From positions 1 through 64,000 of the forward strand of contig NZ_JOCB01000029.1 of the NCBI RefSeq assembly GCF_000718775.1: a DNA stretch of 64,000 bases. Reading direction: 5' to 3'. This DNA is from Streptomyces sp. NRRL S-31 (GTDB lineage Bacteria; Actinomycetota; Actinomycetes; Streptomycetales; Streptomycetaceae). Below the pieces are notes generated by a model, which had not been told where the DNA came from, did not search any database, and worked only from the letters and a program-made list of their open reading frames with translations. The stretch's first letter is position 1. Every line of letters starts with the position of its first letter. Of the stretch, positions 26,287 through 35,886 are shown one piece after another. Position numbers and translations under genes: made by a program.

Positions 26287-26760
26287 ATGTCCACACCCAC
26301 CCGTACGACCCACGGCCCGATGCCGAGCCACCGGGCCGTCGAGAACCTGATCGCCCGGTACGCCGAGCTGGTGGACGACGGTGATTTCGCGGGACTCGGC
26401 GCCCTGCTCGCCGACGCCACGTTCACGGGCAGCGGCGGGCCGGTGCACGGGCGGGAGGCGATCGAGCGGATGTACCGGGACACCGTGATCCTCCACGACG
26501 ACGGCACACCGCGCACCCAGCACGTCACCACCAACGTCGCCATCGAGGTCGACGAGGAGGCGGGCACGGCGGTCGCGCGTTCGTACGTCACCGTGTTGCA
26601 GGCACTGCCCGGTCTGCCGCTGCGGCCCATCGCCGCCGGCCGCTACCACGACCGCTTCGATCGCCGGGACGGGGAGTGGCGGTTCACGGCGCGGCGGGTC
26701 CGCATCAACCTGGTCGGCGATGTGAGCCGGCACCTGCGCCTGGCTCCCGAGCGGCGGTAG
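26287..26760 (+). CDS. NTF2/SnoaL-like protein
   Basis: The 157-residue product has the cone-shaped NTF2/SnoaL fold signature. It begins with an N-terminal helix pair (AVENLIARYAELVDDGDFAGLGALL), followed by a FTGSGGPVHGREAIERMYRD segment and alternating strands that end in FDRRDGEWRFTARRV. Proteins of this fold act as isomerases, hydratases or simple binding pockets, and the sequence does not say which. The ATG at 26287 has a GGAGGAGAA ribosome site. It stands alone between the PBP4 and parA genes. (The two long quoted segments are each within the limit only in part; key residues are ENLIARYAELV and FDRRDGEWRF.). Confidence 0.8.
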   Translation: MSTPTRTTHGPMPSHRAVENLIARYAELVDDGDFAGLGALLADATFTGSGGPVHGREAIERMYRDTVILHDDGTPRTQHVTTNVAIEVDEEAGTAVARSYVTVLQALPGLPLRPIAAGRYHDRFDRRDGEWRFTARRVRINLVGDVSRHLRLAPERR

Positions 26761-26956
26761 CGCTCCGCCCGCGCCGTACCGCCCCGCCCCATTGTGCTGC
26801 GCGTGTCGCCGCGCGGGTGATCCGCCGGGGTGGCGGCCGGAGGCGGCTCGCCGGCCCGCGCACCGCCGAACTCCCCTGCACATGCCGGGAGATGACGTGC
26901 GGACGACGGGCCCACCCGCACCCCCGGGAGACGCGGATCGTCCGATGGTCGGCTTA

Positions 26957-26995
26957 ACTAACGTGTCGGCGACCCAAAGGATCACAAGCGTTAGT
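26957..26995. promoter_or_regulatory. Inverted-repeat operator upstream of parA
   Basis: ACTAACG (26957-26963) and CGTTAGT (26989-26995) form an inverted repeat 11 bases before the parA start. The intervening 25 bases are AT-richer than the surroundings. The position suits autoregulation by ParA, whose N-terminus looks DNA-binding. Confidence 0.55.
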
Positions 26996-27006
26996 AAGGT
27001 ACCTCC

Positions 27007-28260
27007 ATGAGTTCTCCAGCCTCTTCCGGCGACCGCGACAAGGTCGTCTCCAAGCTGCCGGGCCGGCTCCGGCAGGACCTGAAAGTCAGAGCCGCCCAGC
27101 ACGGCATCGAGATCCAGGCCGCCGTCGAACAGGGCATCAGGGACTGGTGTGCGCTCGCCTCGGCCACCGAACCCGTCGACACCGCGGGCGCCGACTCCTT
27201 CTCCACCTTCCTGCCGCCCGGGCAGTGGGAGACCTTCCGGAAGGTGGCGGCGGACCGCAGCGTCTCCCTCATCCAGGGGCTCGCCCAGTCCGTCACGCTG
27301 TGGCTCGACTCCAACCCGGCGCCGGACGTCGCGCGGCCCAGCGTCACCCGCCGCATCATCGTCTGCAACCAGAAGGGCGGCGTGGGCAAGACCGCCATCA
27401 CGGCCGGTGTCGGCGAGGCGCTCGCCGAATCCTCCAACGCGCTGCACTCCGTACGCGTGTCGAAGGCGCTCGCCAAGGCCCTGCGGGCCAGCGAATCCGA
27501 GGACGCCGTGGACGAGCCCCTGGAGGTCGAGAGCCTGCCCGGCCTGGGCATGCGTGTCCTGCTCGTGGACTTCGACCCCCAGTGCCACCTCACCAACCAG
27601 CTCGGCGCCGCTCCCCTGCCGATGAACGGTGACAGCCTCACCAACCACATGGCGGGCGATCCCAAGGGCGACCTGCGCGACCTGGTCGTGCCCATCGCCG
27701 AGGAGACCTTCGGCGACCGACTGCACCTGCTGCCCGCCTGCAACGACGCCTTCCTCCTCGACGTGCGGCTGTCTGCCGTACGGGCCCGTGAGGCCGCGCT
27801 GGAACGGGCCCTGACCCCGCTCGAGCAGGACTACGACGTCATCATCGTCGACTGCCCGCCCAGCCTCGGCCTCAGCATGGACGCCGCCGCCTACTACGGC
27901 AGGCGCCGCGACGGCGAGAAGCCCGGTCAGTCCGGCGCGCTCATCGTCGTACAGGCCGAGGACAGTTCGGCCGACGCCTACGAACTGCTCACCACGCAGA
28001 TCTACGACCTGCGCGACGACCTCCAGATCGACATCGACTACCTCGGTATCGTCGTCAACCTCTACGACTCGCGCCGCGGTTACATCGCCACCTCCTCGCT
28101 CCAGGGCTGGGTCGACATAAAGGATCCGCGGGTGGTGGGGCTCATCGGCGACCTGAAGGAACAGAAGGAAGCGGTCCGCATGAAACAGCCCCTGCTGGCC
28201 TATGCCCCCAAGTCGCAGCAGGCCATCGGGATGCGCGCACTGGCCCGGGAGATCTCATGA
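27007..28260 (+). CDS. parA: ParA partition ATPase with RHH-like N-terminus
   Basis: The 417-residue product is a ParA/MinD-type ATPase that segregates the replicon with ParB. The deviant Walker A KGGVGKT lies at 123-129, the A' motif LLVDFDPQ at 185-192, and DVIIVDCPPSLG near 278. The spacing between Walker A and A' is about 55 residues, longer than usual, because of a charged insertion (HSVRVSKALAKALRASESED). Residues 1-105 contain two similar segments (KVVSKLPGRLRQDLKVRAA and FLPPGQWETFRKVAADRSV) resembling tandem ribbon-helix-helix units rather than the helix-turn-helix of P1-type ParA. The parB start overlaps its stop as ATGA. Confidence 0.9.
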   Translation: MSSPASSGDRDKVVSKLPGRLRQDLKVRAAQHGIEIQAAVEQGIRDWCALASATEPVDTAGADSFSTFLPPGQWETFRKVAADRSVSLIQGLAQSVTLWLDSNPAPDVARPSVTRRIIVCNQKGGVGKTAITAGVGEALAESSNALHSVRVSKALAKALRASESEDAVDEPLEVESLPGLGMRVLLVDFDPQCHLTNQLGAAPLPMNGDSLTNHMAGDPKGDLRDLVVPIAEETFGDRLHLLPACNDAFLLDVRLSAVRAREAALERALTPLEQDYDVIIVDCPPSLGLSMDAAAYYGRRRDGEKPGQSGALIVVQAEDSSADAYELLTTQIYDLRDDLQIDIDYLGIVVNLYDSRRGYIATSSLQGWVDIKDPRVVGLIGDLKEQKEAVRMKQPLLAYAPKSQQAIGMRALAREIS

Positions 28261-29633
28261 GCAAGGCCGACCAGCTGGGCGCCGGACGCTTCGGCGGCGC
28301 CCGGCCCGTCAGCGCGCGCCGGCAGGCCGTGGCCGCCGCGACCGGTGTGCCGACCGACGGCGTGGCTCCGCCCGGCGAACTGCCCGTGGGCCGGATCAGC
28401 CCCAACCCCGACAACCCCCGCTCGCAGCTGGGCGACCTGACCGACCTCACCGGCAGCCTGAGCACCCACGGCCAGAAGCAGGCCATCACGGTCATGAACC
28501 GCGACGCCTATCTCGCGGCCAACCCGGACCGCGCGGGCGACCTGGAGCCGAACACCACCCACGTCGTGATCGACGGCAGCAGCCGACTGGCCGCCGCCCG
28601 CGAAGCCGGCCTGGCCACCATCAAGGTCATGGTGAGCGACGACCAGGGCAGCACCTCGGAGGAGCTCCTGGAGTCCGCGCTGGTCGCCAACATCCACCGG
28701 CAGGACCTGGAGGAACTCGACGAGGCCCGGGCCCTCCAGCGGCTGCTCGCCATCCACGGCAGCCAGACCGCCCTGGCCAAGCGGCTGCACCGCTCCCAGG
28801 GCTGGGTGTCGCAACGGCTGGCGCTGCTCACGCTCACGCCCGAACTCCAGGCGCTGATCGGCCGGGAGCCCATCGACCTGCTGCGCGCCGTCGGCAACAA
28901 GCCGGCCGACCAGCAGATGGCGGCGCTCGAGGCGCTCAAGGCCGAACGCGCCCGCCGGGACGCGGAGAAGGCGGCCCGCAAGGCCGCTCGCCAGCCGGAA
29001 CCGACGGCGGCCGACCTCGGCACGGACCTCGGAACCGGCACCGGTCCGGTGGAGGACGACGACGCGGGCGGCACCGGTGCCGTACCGGCCACCGCGGCCG
29101 GGCCGGCACCGGTGCGTGACGAACCGCCGGCCGTACCGGCCCAGGCGCCGCCCGTCCAGGCGGACACCGACATCCCGGTCCAGGCACCACCACCGGCCCG
29201 GACGGACACCGCCGACCCGGAGCCGGACCTGATGCCGGTGCCGGAGCCGGAGCCTGAGGTGGAGGTGGAGGTGGAGGTGGAGGCGGTCAGCGGGGCCGCG
29301 TCCACGGCGTCACCCGCCGTACCACCGGCCGCGTCACCCGCCGTGCCGTCCCCGGCGCCGTCGGAACCGGTCCAGCCGATCGCCCCGCCGCGGACGGCCG
29401 CCGTGCCCTCCGACCCCGCCCCGGCGACGGCCGCGAACGGAAAACCCGCCCGGACCCTGCCCTACGACGAGCCCGGATCCCTCGCGATCCTGCTGGACCG
29501 GAAGATCGAGAGCGACGACACGTTCTTCGACCTCGTCGACTTCCTGAGCGTCAGGGCACTCCAGCGCGACCCCGCCCGGCTGGGCGCGCTCGCGCGGCGC
29601 CTCGTCGACCAGACCACCGCTCAGGTCGACTGA
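28257..29633 (+). CDS. parB: ParB-like centromere-binding protein
   Basis: The 458-residue product is a ParB/Spo0J-type CTPase clamp. The N-terminal nuclease-fold region has ISPNPDNPRSQLGDL, VVIDGSSRLAAAREAGL (equivalent to the GERRxRA box) and ANIHRQDLEELDEA. A helix-turn-helix follows (SQTALAKRLHRSQGWVSQRL). Residues about 245-395 are a Pro/Ala/Glu/Val-rich linker with a VEVEVEVEA run. The last 60 residues look like the dimerisation domain (AILLDRKIESDDTFFDLVDF). The 4-base overlap with parA and the terminator after parB define a two-gene partition operon. Its cognate centromere has not been located with certainty. Confidence 0.9.
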   Translation: MSKADQLGAGRFGGARPVSARRQAVAAATGVPTDGVAPPGELPVGRISPNPDNPRSQLGDLTDLTGSLSTHGQKQAITVMNRDAYLAANPDRAGDLEPNTTHVVIDGSSRLAAAREAGLATIKVMVSDDQGSTSEELLESALVANIHRQDLEELDEARALQRLLAIHGSQTALAKRLHRSQGWVSQRLALLTLTPELQALIGREPIDLLRAVGNKPADQQMAALEALKAERARRDAEKAARKAARQPEPTAADLGTDLGTGTGPVEDDDAGGTGAVPATAAGPAPVRDEPPAVPAQAPPVQADTDIPVQAPPPARTDTADPEPDLMPVPEPEPEVEVEVEVEAVSGAASTASPAVPPAASPAVPSPAPSEPVQPIAPPRTAAVPSDPAPATAANGKPARTLPYDEPGSLAILLDRKIESDDTFFDLVDFLSVRALQRDPARLGALARRLVDQTTAQVD

Positions 29634-29650
29634 CCCGTGCGCCACGGTCC

Positions 29651-29680
29651 GCCCCGCTCCCCCACCCTCCGGAGCGGGGC
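29651..29680. terminator. parAB terminator
   Basis: Perfect 10-base arms (29651-29660 GCCCCGCTCC; 29671-29680) with a C-rich loop lie 18 bases after parB. Confidence 0.75.
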
Positions 29681-30106
29681 CCTGCCGTACGCACGTATGA
29701 CGTGTGGCGAGGGGTGCTCCTGAAGCAGCAGGGTGCGGGTGACACCCGCGGTCGGATCGGGGTCCGCCGCGGCGCCGCCGGTCCGCAGCGGCGGGCGTCG
29801 GTCGATCACCGTGCTTCCCGTGAGGAGTCACACCCGTCGACACGCGTACGAGGACGAACGTCGGCCACCGTGCATATGTCATCGCACACACGTGCGGCTG
29901 TCCGGAAAGGCGGCTGCCGGAAAGGCGGCTGCCGCCGGGACGCCGGACCCAAGGGGGGAAGGTTCTTTCCCCGGCAGGAACCTGTCTCTCCCGCCCCGGC
30001 GTCATCCGGGGGACGGTGGATGTGTTCCCGGCAGGACGCGGCCCACGGGGGCCCGCCGCCCCGGGTGCGCCACCACCGCTTCGACCGTCTCCGCAGGAGT
30101 GCCCTC
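29681..30106. other. Intergenic region with a tandem 15-bp repeat
   Basis: No gene is seen in these 426 bases. Two adjacent copies of GGAAAGGCGGCTGCC occur at about 29903-29932. The right end carries the GCAGGAG ribosome site of the hydrolase gene. Open frames across the region have poor coding character. Confidence 0.5.
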
Positions 30107-31063
30107 ATGGGCCGGACCAACGTCACCTTCCACAGCGCCGGTATCGAGATCGCCGCCCACCTCCACACCCCCGACACCCCGGCGTCCGGCCCGCGTCCGG
30201 CGCTGGTCGTCGGTCACCCTGGGACGGGGGTGAAGGAGCAGACGTCCGGCACGTACGCGCGGCGGATGGCCGAGCGCGGCTTCGTCGCCCTCGCCTTCGA
30301 CGCCGCCCACCAGGGCGCCTCGGGCGGTCTGCCGCGCGGTCTGGAGGACCCCGCGCAGCGCGTGGAGGACTTCAAGGCCGCCGTGTCCTACCTGACCACC
30401 CGCCCGGAGGTCGACGCGGAGCGGATCGGTCTGCTCGGCATCTGCGCCTCGGGCGGCTACTCGCTGGCCGCCGCCGGCGGCGACCACCGGGTCAGGGCCG
30501 TGGCCACCGTGAGCACCGCCGACCCCTCCCGCCAGTTCCGCCTGGGCGCCGACGGCACCCAGGACCCCGCCGTCTTCCAGTCCCTGCTGGACTCCGCCGC
30601 CCGGGCCCGGACCGCCGCCGCCCGCGGCGAGGACCCCGGCGCGATGGAGGTCTTCCCGCCCACCGCCGAGCAGGCGGCCGCGCTCGGCGGCGAACACGGC
30701 GCCGAGGGCTTCGAGTACTACCGCACCCCGCGCGGCGGGCACGAGCGGTCCGCGCGGTTCCTGGCCTGGGAGAGCGTCGACAGGCTCGCGGGCTACGACG
30801 CCTTCTTCGCCGTCCCGCTGATCGGCCCCCGCCCGCTGCTCCAGATCATCGGCGAGCGCGCCGTTACCGCCTGGATGGCCGTGGAGGCGCACCAGCGCGC
30901 CACCGGCCCCAGTGAAGTACACCGGATCGCGGGCGCCAGCCACGTCGACCTCTACGACAAGGAGGAGTACGTCGGCCCCGCCATCGACCGGCTCGCCGAC
31001 TTCTTCACCACCCACCTCACCACCCGCCTCACTGCCCCGGGCCGGCCGGCGACGGCCGGGTGA
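30107..31063 (+). CDS. Alpha/beta hydrolase with Cys nucleophile (YcjY/DLH-like)
   Basis: The 318-residue product is an alpha/beta hydrolase with the nucleophile elbow GICASGG, where Cys replaces the usual Ser. That form is typical of dienelactone-hydrolase-like and YcjY-type proteins. The oxyanion region is VVGHPGTGVKEQ and the catalytic His is in GASHVDLYD near residue 285; an acidic residue in LLQIIGERAV precedes it. A helical lid region (about 165-225) is present. The ATG at 30107 has a GGAG ribosome site, whereas the longer upstream frame has none. The substrate is unknown. It stands alone. Confidence 0.85.
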   Translation: MGRTNVTFHSAGIEIAAHLHTPDTPASGPRPALVVGHPGTGVKEQTSGTYARRMAERGFVALAFDAAHQGASGGLPRGLEDPAQRVEDFKAAVSYLTTRPEVDAERIGLLGICASGGYSLAAAGGDHRVRAVATVSTADPSRQFRLGADGTQDPAVFQSLLDSAARARTAAARGEDPGAMEVFPPTAEQAAALGGEHGAEGFEYYRTPRGGHERSARFLAWESVDRLAGYDAFFAVPLIGPRPLLQIIGERAVTAWMAVEAHQRATGPSEVHRIAGASHVDLYDKEEYVGPAIDRLADFFTTHLTTRLTAPGRPATAG

Positions 31064-31159
31064 CCCGCCTTCCGAACAGGGCCGTCTCATCGGACGGCCT
31101 GCCGCCCCGGGCCCTCCCCGCCCCTTGCTTTAATGACCGTTCCCGAACTGGGGGTGGGA

Positions 31160-33403
31160 ATGGACAAGGCGGAGTTCGGCCGGCTGCTGCGCGCGGCACG
31201 GCAGCGTTCGCTGCTGACGCTGGAGAGCCTGGCCGAGGCGTCCGGGGTGAGTGTGCGGGCCATCAGCAACATGGAACGCGGACAGAGCCTGCCGCGGCAG
31301 GCGACGCTGAGCGAGCTGATGGACGCCCTGGAGCTGGACGAGCAGGAGCGGCGCCGGTTCGTCGAGGCGTCGATGCGCCGTACGGAGCGCGCCCCCCGGC
31401 AACTGCCGCCGGACCTCGCCACGTTCCGCGGCCGGACGGAGGCGCTCGCGGCCGTCCACCGGATCACCTCACACGTCGCCGGGCACGGCGCACACGTCGT
31501 CATCTCCGCGATCGGCGGCATGGCGGGGGTCGGCAAGACGGCGCTCGCCGTGCACTGGGCCCACCAGGAGGCGGACCGGTTCCCCGACGGCCAGCTGTAC
31601 GTGAACCTGCGCGGCTTCGAGGACTCGGGGCGTCCCCTGAGTCCCGGGGACGCCCTCGCCGGGTTCCTCGAGGCGCTCGGGGTGCCCAGTTCCTCGGTGC
31701 CGCGCGGGCTGGAGGAGCGGTCGGCGCTGTTCCGGGAGCGGACGGCGTCCCGGCGGCTGATCGTCGTACTCGACAACGCGCGCGACGAGGAGCAGGTCAG
31801 GCCGCTGCTGCCGGCGTCGACGGGGTGTCTGACCATCATCACCTCGCGCAGTCAGCTGTCCGGTCTGGCCGTGACCGAGGGCGCCACCCTGGTCGGCCTG
31901 GACGTGTGGACGCGCGAGGAGGCGCTGGCGGCGCTCGCGGCCCGGATCGGCGAGGAGCGGTGCCGGGCGGAGCCCCGGGCGGCGGCGGAACTGGTGGAGC
32001 TGTGCGGGTTCCTGCCGCTGGCGGTGGCGATCGTGGGCGCCCAGGTGAGCGCCTCACCGCAGCTTCCGCTGGGGCCGGTGGTGCGCGAACTGCGCGACTC
32101 CCGGCCGCGACTGGACGCCCTGTCCAGCGGTGACCGGCGGGTCGACGTCCGTGCCGTGTTCTCGTGGTCGTACCGGGCCCTGACCCCCGGGACCGCACGG
32201 TTCTTCCGGTTCCTGGCCCTGCACCCGGGGCCGTCGGTGTCGGCGGAGGCCGCCGCCTCGCTCGCGGGCATCGGCATGGCGGAGGCCCGGCGGCACTTGC
32301 GCGAGCTGATCTCGGCGAACCTGCTGTCGCGGGACGCGGAGGGGCGGTACGTCCTGCACGACCTGGTGCGTGCCTACGGCGCCGAACTGGTCGAGGAGGA
32401 GCGGGACGACCGGCTCGGCGCCCAGACCCGGCTGCTGGACTACCTGCGCCACAACGCCCGCCTGGCCAACCGGCTCCTGGGCCGTGCCGAGTCCGAGCCA
32501 CCCGAGCCGCCCGCCGACGGGGTGGTGCGCATCACCTTCGACACCCGCGAGGGGGCGCTGGACTGGTTCCGCCAGGAGGAGTCGACCGTCGCGGCGGCGC
32601 TGCGCTCCCTGGACGACCCGCGGCTGCTGTGGTTCCGCGTGAACACCCAGGACTGGGTCAGCTACTACTCGGTCACGGGCCGCTGGACGGAGGAGATCGA
32701 GACCAAGCGCATCGGCCTGGAGGCGGCCCTGCTGCTGGACGAACCGACCGCCGTCGCGCGCAACTCCGCTTCCCTCGCCCGGGCGCTGGCGGAGACGGGC
32801 CGGACCGAGGAGGCCGACCAACAGGTCGAGTTGCTGCTCGGACTGCTGCACCGGCTGGGTCCGGTCGAGCGCGCGGCCACCGAGCGGAGCATCGGCTGGG
32901 TACGCGGCCGTCAGAAGCGGCACGCCGAGGCCCTGCACCATGCCCGCAGGGCGCTGGAGATCTACCGCGCCGAAGGGGACGACGGGGCCGCGGCCCGTGA
33001 GATGAACGCGGTCGGCTGGTACCTCGCGCTGCTCGGCCGGTACGAGGAGACGATCGCCCTGTGCGAGGAGGCGGTTCCCCTGCTGCGGCGGCACCGCAAC
33101 GTCCGAATCGAGGCCGCCGCCCGGGACACCATGGGCTACGCCCGGCAGCGCCTCGGCGACCTCGACGCCGCGATGGCGGACTACCGGGAGTCGCTGCGGC
33201 TGTACGGGGAGGGCTTCGACGGCTACAACCAGGCCGAGGTGCTCGACCACCTCGCGACGGCGCAGCAGGAGCGGGGTGACCGTGCGGGCGCCCGGGAGAG
33301 CTGGCTGCGGGCGGCCGACCTGCTGAGCGCGATCAACAGTCCGCGAGCGGCACGCATGCGGGCCAACGCCCAGGCCCTGGACACTCCCCCGAACCCGGCG
33401 TAG
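31160..33403 (+). CDS. XRE-NB-ARC-TPR regulator (AfsR-like STAND ATPase)
   Basis: The 747-residue product has an N-terminal XRE helix-turn-helix (GRLLRAARQRSLLTLESLAE; ISNMERGQSLPRQATLSEL) and an NB-ARC ATPase with the P-loop GGMAGVGKTALA and Walker B RLIVVLDNARDE. Winged-helix segments (RAVFSWSYRALTPGTARFF; VLHDLVRAYGAELV) and C-terminal TPR helices follow. Such STAND proteins are signal-responsive transcription regulators in Streptomyces. The ATG at 31160 was chosen over one nine codons upstream because it is preceded by a purine-rich GGGGGTGGGA. Regulatory targets are not evident, and defence-type STAND roles cannot be excluded. Confidence 0.85.
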   Translation: MDKAEFGRLLRAARQRSLLTLESLAEASGVSVRAISNMERGQSLPRQATLSELMDALELDEQERRRFVEASMRRTERAPRQLPPDLATFRGRTEALAAVHRITSHVAGHGAHVVISAIGGMAGVGKTALAVHWAHQEADRFPDGQLYVNLRGFEDSGRPLSPGDALAGFLEALGVPSSSVPRGLEERSALFRERTASRRLIVVLDNARDEEQVRPLLPASTGCLTIITSRSQLSGLAVTEGATLVGLDVWTREEALAALAARIGEERCRAEPRAAAELVELCGFLPLAVAIVGAQVSASPQLPLGPVVRELRDSRPRLDALSSGDRRVDVRAVFSWSYRALTPGTARFFRFLALHPGPSVSAEAAASLAGIGMAEARRHLRELISANLLSRDAEGRYVLHDLVRAYGAELVEEERDDRLGAQTRLLDYLRHNARLANRLLGRAESEPPEPPADGVVRITFDTREGALDWFRQEESTVAAALRSLDDPRLLWFRVNTQDWVSYYSVTGRWTEEIETKRIGLEAALLLDEPTAVARNSASLARALAETGRTEEADQQVELLLGLLHRLGPVERAATERSIGWVRGRQKRHAEALHHARRALEIYRAEGDDGAAAREMNAVGWYLALLGRYEETIALCEEAVPLLRRHRNVRIEAAARDTMGYARQRLGDLDAAMADYRESLRLYGEGFDGYNQAEVLDHLATAQQERGDRAGARESWLRAADLLSAINSPRAARMRANAQALDTPPNPA

Positions 33404-33482
33404 CGGCCCCGCCGGACCCCCGCCCGCTCCCGCCCACCTCCGCCCGTGGCCCGCACACGTGCCGGGAAGCGCGCTCAGCCGC

Positions 33483-33917
33483 TTACGCGGGTGTCCGCCC
33501 GTCCGGCGGTCCGCCGCCCGTGTCGGCCGCCGCGTAGGGGTCGCGGATGCTGACGTCCGCACCGAACTCCAGACGGCCGAAGACCCAGTCGATCGGGTGG
33601 CACTCCCGTGCGTCGGGCAGTCGCACGACGAGGGGGACGGTCTCGGGGTGGGCGGCCGGGGCGTAGCCCCAGGCTCCGCCGATGTGCCGCGTGAGGATCT
33701 CGCCGACGTAGCAGCCGAAGGCGACGAGGGATTCCGCCATGTCCTCGCCGGTCACACCTTCGGCGCGGAAGCCGTCGACGATGTCCTCCACCAGCTCGAT
33801 GCTCTCGGGACTGTAGTCCAGCTCCGCATCACTGATGTCGGCCGCGGTCGCGACGATGGCGGCGGCATGCCGAGGAGCGCTACCGGGCTCCAGCGGGGGG
33901 TTCAGGTGCACCTGCAT
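33483..33917 (-). CDS. Small cytoplasmic protein, DUF3806-like
   Basis: The 144-residue product resembles small actinobacterial proteins of DUF3806 type. A helix with VAFGCYVGEILTRHIGGAW is followed by PLVVRLPDARECHPIDWVFGR, a segment that recurs in that family (quoted in part: LVVRLPDARECHPIDWVF). No export signal is present. The ATG at 33917 has a GAGGA ribosome site. The gene is isolated between two plus-strand genes and nothing in its context gives a role. The family assignment is from memory of the motif only. Confidence 0.6.
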   Translation of the reverse strand: MQVHLNPPLEPGSAPRHAAAIVATAADISDAELDYSPESIELVEDIVDGFRAEGVTGEDMAESLVAFGCYVGEILTRHIGGAWGYAPAAHPETVPLVVRLPDARECHPIDWVFGRLEFGADVSIRDPYAAADTGGGPPDGRTPA

Positions 33918-34153
33918 GTCGGTCCTCGGGCTGTGGCCGTCAATGGCGTCGGGGCTTACCGCACATCACCCGGCCGGACATGTCCCCGCCCGGATCGAAC
34001 CGAGCCCCGCGGACACGCGGTGCGCTGGCGGTCAACCGGCCGTGCGCTGACTGGACACCTGACCGGCAGAGTCCGGCATAGCGTGACGCGGTGCAGCCGC
34101 GGCGGAGCCACCGCCTGCCGGTCTCCGCCCCCGCCTGGAACAGGACCCCCCAC

Positions 34154-35785
34154 ATGAAGCTCGCGGCCGACTCGGCATGGGCTCCTCTCGCGGCGCGTGT
34201 CTTCCGCGCGCTGTGGATCGCGCAGCTGGTGTCCAACACCGGTAGCTGGATGCAGACGGTCGGCGCCCAGTGGCTCCTCGTCGGGCACGGAGACGCCCTG
34301 GTGACGCTCGTGCAGACGGCCTCCAGCCTCCCGGTCGTCCTGCTCGCCCTGCCTTCCGGTGTGCTGGCCGACCGCTACGACCGCCGCGGGGTGCTCCTGA
34401 CCGCCCAGTTCGCCATGCTCGGCGTCTCCGCCGTGCTGACGGTGCTCGCGTTCCAGGGCTCGCTCGGCCCGGGGGTCCTCCTCGGCCTCACCTTCCTGCT
34501 GGGCTGCGGCACCGCGCTGATGGGCCCGGCCTGGCAGGCGATCCAGCCGGAACTGGTGGAGCGCGCGCAGTTGGGGCAGGCGGCGGCGCTGGGGGCCGTG
34601 AACGTGAACCTGGCCCGCGCCGTGGGGCCGGCCCTCGGCGGCGCGGTGGTCGCCGCGGCGGGCGCGGGCTGGGTCTTCGCCTTCAACGCCCTGTCCTACC
34701 TGGGCATCGCGGCGGTGCTGCTGCTGTGGCACCGGCCGGCGACGCCCCAGCCCACTGTGCAGAGCGAAGGACTCCTGGCAGCCGTGCAGGCAGGCCGCCG
34801 TTACGTCTGGCACGCCCCCGGTGTCCGCCGGGTAATGCTGCGCACGATCCTGTTCATCCCCGGCGGAGCCGCCCTGTGGTCGCTGCTCCCCCTCGTCGCG
34901 AGCCGTTCCCTGGGCCTCGGGTCGGGCGGGTACGGGCTGCTGCTCGGCGTGGTCGGCGTCGGCGCGGTGGGCGGCGCCTTCGCCCTGCCCGTGATCCGGC
35001 GCCGGCTGGGTGCCAACGGCACCCTCGCCGCCGGGGCGGCGGTCTTCGCCGCGACGCTGGTGGTGCTGGCCACGGCCCGGCTGCCCTGGATCGCGGCGGT
35101 CTCGTTGCTGCCCGCGGGTCTGGCCTGGATCGGCGTGCTGTCCGCCCTCAACGCCGCTGTCCAGCAGCGGATGCCCGGCTGGGTCCGGGGCCGCGGACTC
35201 GCCATCTACCTGGTGGTGTTCCAGGGCGGCCAGGCGCTGACCGCACCGCTGTGGGGGCTGCTGGCCGGGAAGCTGGGGCTGACCACCGCCCTTCTGATCG
35301 GCGCCGCGCTGCTGGTGGGCGGCGCGCTGAGTGTGCGCCGCTGGCCGATGTACGAGCCCGACTGGCTCGACCCGAGCCCCTCCGACCACTGGCCCGTCCC
35401 GCCCCTGGTGTTCGAACCCGGGCCGGCCGACGGCCCGGTGCTGGTCTCCGTGACGTACCGGATCGCCCCGGAGAACCGGGCCGCCTTCACCGACTGCATG
35501 CGGCAAATGGCCCGTTCCCGGCGCCGCACCGGAGCCCTGACCTGGGGTCTCTACCAGGACGGCGGTGATCCGGAGCGGTTCGTCGAGAACTACCTGGTCG
35601 CTTCCTGGGCGGAGCACATGGCCCAGCACCACAGCCGGCTCACGGCCAACGACCGCCGCTTCGAGGAGCAGACGCGCCGGCTCGTCATGGAGGGCACCGC
35701 ACCGGAGGTGACCCATGCCTTCGACGCGACCGCCGGACCCGTGGTCGCCGTCGGGCAGCAGGAAGCGCACCGGACTCAGACGTAG
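34154..35785 (+). CDS. MFS transporter with C-terminal ABM-like domain
   Basis: The 543-residue product has an enterobactin-exporter-type MFS core of about 410 residues (SNTGSWMQTVGAQWLLVG in helix 1; GVLADRYDRRGVLL between helices 2 and 3). A soluble C-terminal domain of about 110 residues follows (VLVSVTYRIAPENRAAFTD, then WGLYQDGGDPERFVENYLV). That tail resembles an antibiotic-biosynthesis-monooxygenase/Dabb ferredoxin-like fold. This fusion is a recurring MFS type in bacteria. The ATG at 34154 follows a GGAACAGGA ribosome site. The substrate is unknown; efflux is likely. Confidence 0.85.
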   Translation: MKLAADSAWAPLAARVFRALWIAQLVSNTGSWMQTVGAQWLLVGHGDALVTLVQTASSLPVVLLALPSGVLADRYDRRGVLLTAQFAMLGVSAVLTVLAFQGSLGPGVLLGLTFLLGCGTALMGPAWQAIQPELVERAQLGQAAALGAVNVNLARAVGPALGGAVVAAAGAGWVFAFNALSYLGIAAVLLLWHRPATPQPTVQSEGLLAAVQAGRRYVWHAPGVRRVMLRTILFIPGGAALWSLLPLVASRSLGLGSGGYGLLLGVVGVGAVGGAFALPVIRRRLGANGTLAAGAAVFAATLVVLATARLPWIAAVSLLPAGLAWIGVLSALNAAVQQRMPGWVRGRGLAIYLVVFQGGQALTAPLWGLLAGKLGLTTALLIGAALLVGGALSVRRWPMYEPDWLDPSPSDHWPVPPLVFEPGPADGPVLVSVTYRIAPENRAAFTDCMRQMARSRRRTGALTWGLYQDGGDPERFVENYLVASWAEHMAQHHSRLTANDRRFEEQTRRLVMEGTAPEVTHAFDATAGPVVAVGQQEAHRTQT

Positions 35786-35886
35786 GGGACAGGGGCGGCG
35801 GAACCGCACCCCTCAAGTTCCCCGGACGACCTCGACGGCAGTATGTCGATACGGCCCTCGATACACACTCACGAAGGAAAGAAACA

